Below are positions 5,659-5,692 of a stretch of DNA of 5,692 nt, one piece after another. The notes below the pieces were generated by a model. That model worked only from the letters and a program-made list of their open reading frames with translations, was not told where the DNA came from and did not search any database. The stretch is from an uncultured Bacilli bacterium (GTDB taxonomy: Bacteria > Bacillota_I > Bacilli_A > RF39 > UBA660): NCBI GenBank assembly GCA_947628725.1, contig CANRAQ010000062.1, forward strand, positions 1-5,692, read 5' to 3'. The translations under genes and the position numbers were made by a program. The first letter of the stretch is position 1. Each line of letters opens with the position of its first letter.

Positions 5659-5692
5659 TCAATTCAAAAACAAAAGATAATTTATAGTTATC
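5659..5692 (-). repeat. Right copy of the 34-bp perfect terminal inverted repeat
   Basis: Reverse complement of bases 1-34 with no mismatch; similarity stops at once beyond 5659. It covers the leader of the pentapeptide-repeat gene and includes the possible TTG start at 5662-5660. Unlike the left copy it is not followed by a strong SD; the nearest ATG is 30 bases further in. The outer boundary is the window end. Confidence 0.95.
5681..5686 (-). promoter_or_regulatory. Possible -10 element for the - strand operon
   Basis: This is the same TATAAA as in the left repeat, read on the - strand, 51 bases upstream of ATG 5629. Any -35 box would lie beyond the window edge. Because the repeats are identical, any outward-lying promoter part shared by both flanks would drive the two operons alike. 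Evidence is weak in AT-rich DNA. Confidence 0.22.

Noticed and set aside
1..5692. Insertion sequence or linear plasmid bounded by terminal inverted repeats
   Set aside because: There is no transposase, replication or terminal protein gene and no visible target duplication, so neither name is supported; the inverted repeats are reported without it.

Overview
The window is very AT-rich (about 70% A+T by eye) and almost entirely coding. Its Shine-Dalgarno (SD) sites are strong and purine-rich, and AGA, ATA and AAA codons are common. This suggests a low-GC Gram-positive bacterium, probably of the Clostridia type. No marker gene fixes the species. I see no rRNA, tRNA, CRISPR array, transposase, recombinase or replication gene.

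Layout: two two-gene operons face each other. On the + strand (42-3430) a stand-alone radical SAM protein is followed, through a 4-nt ATGA stop/start overlap, by a large fusion of an ATP-grasp ligase-like module with a second radical SAM module. On the - strand, read from the right end (5629 down to 3394), a pentapeptide-repeat protein with a large C-terminal region is followed, through a 20-nt overlap, by a three-helix membrane protein. The 3' ends of the two operons overlap by 37 nt (3394-3430), so there is no intergenic gap in the middle.

Ends: bases 1-34 and 5659-5692 are perfect inverted copies of each other and coincide exactly with the two ends of the window. Each copy forms the leader of the operon that starts there. 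The whole two-operon cassette is therefore bracketed by 34-bp (or longer) inverted repeats. It could be an invertible segment, an unrecognised mobile cassette or a terminal-inverted-repeat element. The repeat could also have set the ends of an assembled contig.

Working hypothesis (inference): the + strand pair forms a small biosynthetic module. The ATP-grasp part would activate a carboxylate and ligate it to an amine or other nucleophile, and two radical SAM centres would carry out difficult C-H or C-C/C-S chemistry. No precursor-peptide gene is present, so the substrate is either a small molecule or encoded elsewhere. The - strand pair looks like a scaffold or effector protein plus a membrane partner. 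It could serve immunity, export, sensing or defence, but the sequence does not decide between these. Being packed together within matching inverted repeats suggests the four genes travel or switch as one unit.
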